The translations under genes and the position numbers were made by a program. Source: Myxococcales bacterium (lineage in GTDB: Bacteria > Myxococcota_A > UBA9042). Taken from it: DNA of 64,000 nt. This document shows positions 60,728-64,000 of this stretch, piece after piece (positions within the stretch are counted from its first letter, which is position 1; each line of letters begins with the position of its first letter). The notes under the pieces were generated by a model that was not told the origin of the DNA, searched no databases, and worked only from the letters and a program-made list of their open reading frames with translations. The stretch covers positions 1 through 64,000 of the forward strand of contig CANLIC010000006.1 in the NCBI GenBank assembly GCA_947491025.1, read 5' to 3'.

Positions 60728-62664
60728 GGCCGGCGAGCCATCGCCGCGATCTTGTTGCGCCGCAGGAGGAGCTCTTCGCTCTGCGGGTGCCGCTTCTCGA
60801 GCTCGGCGCAGAGCGCAACGGCCGACTCATAGAAGCCGCGGTCGATGAAGAAATCCAACGTCTTCAGGTCATTGCTGACGTTGCGCTGGCTAGGGTCCGG
60901 CGCGACCGAGGCACGCACCAGCTTGGGGCGCGGCAGGTTGTTGGAGCGTCGGCGGGCGTTGAGCAGCGGCCGTGAGCTACGCTCGCTGTCCGGGTCGGAT
61001 GGCTCGGGCGGCTGATAGAGGGCGCTGGTGAAGCCGGAGCCGACGATCGGGGCAGCACTGGCGACCTCGCTAGCCGGAGTCCGCGCTGCCGCTGACGAGA
61101 CGCCGAGGCCGCGAATCGCCTGCAACACCCGCTCGTCGATGCTGGTCGGCTCCGACGCGTCCTGGCCAAACGCGGGCTCTTCGTCATCGTCTCCGATGCG
61201 GGGCGGCAGGGGCGAGAGCCCGGTCGAGGGCAGGCGCGACGCCGCACTCGAGGGCGGCACCGCCAACAGCGGCGCCGTGTGGTCGATGTCGGTAGTCTCG
61301 GCCTGCGAGACCGGCAACGGCACGGCGGCGCTGCGCGTCAGCGTGGGCCGGGAGATCGTGCGCCGCAGACTCGGCCGCTCGGGGGCCGTGGAGGAGAACT
61401 CCACCCGCTTCGGCTTGTGCTCAGACACCGGCGGCGGCGATGGCGCTGGCGGCGACGCCATGACCATCGCCGGCTCGGCGTCGACAGGGAAGCCCTGCGA
61501 CTCGAAGGCCGCGGCGCCACGCATGGTCGGCCGACCATCGAAGACGTCAAAGGCCAACGCATCCAGGTCGTTGCCATCGTCCGGGATCGGCGGCGCCTCG
61601 TCATCATCGGGGACGGGCGGCGGCAGACCGCTGCCCGAGTTCGACTGCGGCAAGCTGTCGCCGAAACCGATCTCATCATCATCGATCGGTCGCGCCGGCC
61701 GGGCCCTCCTCGGCAGGCTGGCGACGGATGGCGGCAGCGGCGCGTCGGCCTGCAGCTCCAAGATCGTGTCGGCAGCCATCGAGCCGCCGGTGGCGCCAGC
61801 GGCGTCCTTCGCCTCGGCGTCGTCGGGGTCCAGGGAGTGGAGGCGGATGAGGCCCCGCTCGACCTCGGCGCTGAGCCCGTCGCGCCGGTAGCGCGCCACC
61901 TGCATCCGCAGCAGCTTCGCCGCCCGCTCGCGTTGCCCCAGCGAGTCGAGCACCTCGACGATAAGCTCGACCAGCTCACCGCCATCGGGTTCCACCTCAT
62001 AGCAGACGATGAGCTTGGACAGCGCGGCGGCGTGGCGTCCGGTGCGGACGTAGTGCAATGCCAGGTCGTGGGCCAGCGTCGCATCACGCGGATCGAAGAA
62101 CACCGCCCGCTCGGCCACCCGCTCCCAGTCCTCGGTCGCACCGACCGAGAGCAGGTGGTCGGCCAGTCGGCGAAAGGCCGCCGCAGCCTGCTCCACGCGG
62201 CCAGCGCGGCCCAAGGCCTCGGCGAAGACGACGTGGCCCGGAACAAACGCCGGGTCCAGCCCGAGGAGCTTGCCCAAGGCGTCGATCGCGCCGTGAAGGT
62301 CGCTCTGGGCGATGTAGAGGTCCCAGGCCGCCCGGTACTCCCGAGCGGCGTCCTCCACCATGCGCAGCTTCTCGAAGACCTCGGCGTAGGACATGCGGAC
62401 GTCTGCGCGCTCGGGCCGCAGCTTGACCGCCGTCCGCATCACCGCCACGGCTTTGATCGGCACGCCGCGCCGCGCGTAATTGGCGGCGACGCGCAGCATC
62501 TCTTCGACGGCCTCGTCGGTTCGCCCCTCCTCTTGCAGCAGCTCGATCACCTGAAGGCGCGCCCGCACGTCGTGCGGATCTTCCTTCAAGATCGCGACGG
62601 TCTCGGCGAATTTCTTCCGCCGATCAGTCCGCTTCTGCTCGAGGTTGACGACCTGGCTGCTCAC
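60724..62664 (-). CDS. TPR-repeat protein with long disordered linker
   Basis: A 646-residue cytoplasmic protein. TPR-like helical repeats fill about 20-285, with pairs such as AVEEMLRVAANYARRGVPIKAVAVMRTAVKLRPERADVRMSYAEVFEKL. Residues 290-580 are an acidic, Pro/Ser-rich linker, and a final TPR pair sits at 600-645. This design (TPR, linker, TPR) is common in motility or kinase-network proteins of Myxococcota. Its stop is coupled to the PilZ-like gene, suggesting a joint scaffold role. It lies 48 bases downstream of the efp gene on the same strand. Confidence 0.85.
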   Translation of the reverse strand: MSSQVVNLEQKRTDRRKKFAETVAILKEDPHDVRARLQVIELLQEEGRTDEAVEEMLRVAANYARRGVPIKAVAVMRTAVKLRPERADVRMSYAEVFEKLRMVEDAAREYRAAWDLYIAQSDLHGAIDALGKLLGLDPAFVPGHVVFAEALGRAGRVEQAAAAFRRLADHLLSVGATEDWERVAERAVFFDPRDATLAHDLALHYVRTGRHAAALSKLIVCYEVEPDGGELVELIVEVLDSLGQRERAAKLLRMQVARYRRDGLSAEVERGLIRLHSLDPDDAEAKDAAGATGGSMAADTILELQADAPLPPSVASLPRRARPARPIDDDEIGFGDSLPQSNSGSGLPPPVPDDDEAPPIPDDGNDLDALAFDVFDGRPTMRGAAAFESQGFPVDAEPAMVMASPPAPSPPPVSEHKPKRVEFSSTAPERPSLRRTISRPTLTRSAAVPLPVSQAETTDIDHTAPLLAVPPSSAASRLPSTGLSPLPPRIGDDDEEPAFGQDASEPTSIDERVLQAIRGLGVSSAAARTPASEVASAAPIVGSGFTSALYQPPEPSDPDSERSSRPLLNARRRSNNLPRPKLVRASVAPDPSQRNVSNDLKTLDFFIDRGFYESAVALCAELEKRHPQSEELLLRRNKIAAMARRP

Positions 62665-62712
62665 GCTCGCCCCTGCTTCGACCCGGCGGCGCCCGCCACC
62701 GCCTGTTCGCCG

Positions 62713-63273
62713 CTACTCCTTGACGCGCTCGACAAAGGAGCCGTCGCGGGTGTCGATCTTCAACTTGTCGGTCTCGTTGATGTAGAGCGGCACCTGCAGC
62801 GTGTAGCCGGTGGTGATCGTGACCGGCTTGGTCGCGCCCTGCGCCGTGTTGCCGGCGACGCCTGGCTCGCAGTAGGTGATCGTGGCCACGATGAAGTTGG
62901 GCAGATCGATGCCAATGGCCCGACCGCGGAACATCAGCAGGCTGACGGGCAGCTGCTCGACGAGGTAGTTCTTGGCGTCACCGACGGCCTCCTCATCGAG
63001 GGAGATCTCCTCGTAAGTCACCTGGTTCATGAAGTAGAACTGGCCGTCACGGTAGAGGAAGGTCGCGTCGAACTCCTCGATGTCGGGCTCGTCTACCTTG
63101 TCGCCGGAGCGAAAAGTCTTGTCGACCACCTGGGCGGTGACCAAATTCTTGAGGCGCGTCCGGACGATCGCCGAGCCCTTGCCAGGCTTGACGTGCTGGA
63201 AGTCGACGATGATCCACGGGACGTTGTCGATCTCGATCTTGAGGCCTCGGCGAAACTGCGCTGTATCGTACAT
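62713..63273 (-). CDS. efp: Elongation factor P
   Basis: A 186-residue EF-P of standard length when started at ATG 63273. EF-P binds stalled ribosomes between the P and E sites to relieve polyproline stalls. The loop KPGKGSA holds the modifiable Lys32; the three beta-barrel domains end in GYTLQVPLYINETDKLKIDTRDGSFVERVKE. No EpmA/EpmB or other modification gene is in the window. It is 80 bases downstream of aroQ on the same strand, a frequent bacterial pairing. Confidence 0.97.
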   Translation of the reverse strand: MYDTAQFRRGLKIEIDNVPWIIVDFQHVKPGKGSAIVRTRLKNLVTAQVVDKTFRSGDKVDEPDIEEFDATFLYRDGQFYFMNQVTYEEISLDEEAVGDAKNYLVEQLPVSLLMFRGRAIGIDLPNFIVATITYCEPGVAGNTAQGATKPVTITTGYTLQVPLYINETDKLKIDTRDGSFVERVKE

Positions 63274-63353
63274 GGTTCTGACCAGGCTCCTGGCCGGAAT
63301 CCGCCGGCCTACGGGGTCGGGGCTGGCACGCGCCGAGCCCTGCACTGCAGAAA

Positions 63354-63836
63354 TCAACCCGGCGAGGCCGGTCCTTCGACGGCGCGCCGAGCGCGATGCG
63401 CCGCTACCAGCGCCCGCAGGGCCAGTTGATAGCCGATGGCGCCGAGCCCGACAATGCTGCCGCGCACGACATCAGCGATCAGGGAGCGGTGTCGAAACGA
63501 CTCGCGCGCCGCCGGATTGCTGAGGTGGACCTCCACTGCCGGCAGCCCGACCGCCAGGAGGGCGTCGCGCAGCGCGATGCTCGTGTGGGTATAGGCGCCA
63601 GGATTCATGATGATCGCGTCGACGCCTTCGCCACACGCCTGCACCCGGTCCACCAGAGCGCCTTCGCTGTTGGATTGAAAAAAAGTAAGCGAGACGGCTT
63701 CGTCGCCGGCCGAGAGTTGCCGGCCGAGGTCCTCAAGCCCGCTGTGAATCTCTTCGAGGGTCTGCGCACCGTAGATCGCGGGCTCGCGCCGACCGAGCAG
63801 GTTGAGGTTGGCGCCCTGAATCACGTCGATGCGCAT
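63354..63836 (-). CDS. aroQ: 3-dehydroquinate dehydratase, type II
   Basis: A 160-residue type II dehydroquinase (shikimate pathway: 3-dehydroquinate to 3-dehydroshikimate). Motifs are VIQGANLNLLGRREPAIYG with the catalytic Tyr23, FFQSNSEG, IIMNPGAYTHTS with the catalytic His, and VEVHLSNPAARESFRHRS. The ATG at 63836 gives family length; upstream in-frame codons extend it without conserved sequence. The C-terminal residues are somewhat longer than usual. Confidence 0.97.
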   Translation of the reverse strand: MRIDVIQGANLNLLGRREPAIYGAQTLEEIHSGLEDLGRQLSAGDEAVSLTFFQSNSEGALVDRVQACGEGVDAIIMNPGAYTHTSIALRDALLAVGLPAVEVHLSNPAARESFRHRSLIADVVRGSIVGLGAIGYQLALRALVAAHRARRAVEGPASPG

Positions 63837-64000
63837 GTCGACGCTTGTCGTGGATCGACCTGACCTTGTCAACGCTGGCCGTCGCGCCAGGCCCTCGGTC
63901 AGGGCGGCTCGAGCCCGCCGACATGTGTCCCGGGCTCGGTCCACCCGGCGCTGGGCAAGGGGCGCGGGCGCGGGGTGCAGGGGAAAGGCTGCGACCGGCG
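63837..64000 (-). promoter_or_regulatory. Upstream region of aroQ with -35-like box
   Basis: On the minus strand TTGACA occurs at 63872-63867, about 30 bases before the aroQ start. The sequence 17 bases further (GACAAG) is a weak -10 match, so this is only a candidate promoter. The window ends before any upstream gene can be seen. Confidence 0.3.

Noticed and set aside
61279..63429. 716-residue plus-strand open frame opposite the TPR and efp genes
   Set aside because: The minus strand holds clear efp and TPR genes; the frame is a composition shadow.

Overview
The window is very GC-rich and densely coded, with short intergenic gaps and many ATGA/GTGA/TGATG stop-start overlaps. I see no rRNA, tRNA, CRISPR array, insertion sequence or prophage module. 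The gene content suggests a predatory or gliding-type deltaproteobacterial lineage (Myxococcota or a near relative). The signs are Hanks-type kinases with membrane tails, many Cys-rich and beta-propeller lipoproteins, a C-terminal motif of the form C-x-DGN-x-CT-x-D-x-C, a DUF6178-like protein, a sigma-54 activator with an FHA-like N-terminus, and an XPB/Bax1 pair. This is inference from families and composition; no marker here fixes the taxon.

Layout. 1-3417: an exported or structural gene group preceded by a (GGCA)8 repeat, with a Cys-rich protein translationally coupled to a lipoprotein. 3426-9168: two coupled PH-domain membrane proteins, a PPC-domain fusion, a small outer-membrane-type protein, a Tat-type LigB/DODA dioxygenase and an alkylglycerol-monooxygenase-like membrane hydroxylase. 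9364-15403: a Tat-type protein, a membrane Ser/Thr kinase, a SET-domain protein, and a phosphate transport pair (DUF47 regulator plus PiT permease). 15465-21700: a two-hydrolase lipoprotein fusion, a CorA channel, and an XPB-like helicase overlapping its Bax1-like nuclease.

21837-29279: a P460-like haem lipoprotein, then a cluster of three NHL-repeat lipoproteins and one further propeller lipoprotein arranged divergently, an alpha/beta hydrolase and another lipoprotein. 29465-31817: HflK-like, HflC-like and WGR-like genes joined by ATGA overlaps. 32098-38903: a complete oleABCD set for head-to-head olefin synthesis, interrupted by an antisense tcdA-like gene between oleB and oleC and followed by a short-chain dehydrogenase. 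38919-45023: a lipoprotein, a XerC-type recombinase coupled to an outer-membrane-type protein, and an exported HEAT-repeat protein.

45207-49685: a minus-strand group of a DUF6178-like protein, an SCP2-like protein and a membrane pseudokinase. 49824-52442: an ArnT/PMT-type glycosyltransferase. 53069-55675: a small unknown protein, a sigma-54 activator and an outer-membrane-type protein, ending in a Rho-independent-type terminator. 56075-59838: an O-antigen-ligase-like polymerase with TPRs, coupled to an RluD-type pseudouridine synthase. 59858-63836: a TPR protein coupled to a coiled-coil/PilZ-like protein, and the aroQ-efp pair.

The clearest functional units are the ole pathway, the XPB-Bax1 repair module, DUF47-PiT and aroQ-efp. 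The best candidates for undescribed systems are the HflK/HflC/WGR operon, the pseudokinase/SCP2/DUF6178 group, the NHL propeller cluster and the small-protein/sigma-54-activator/outer-membrane trio.
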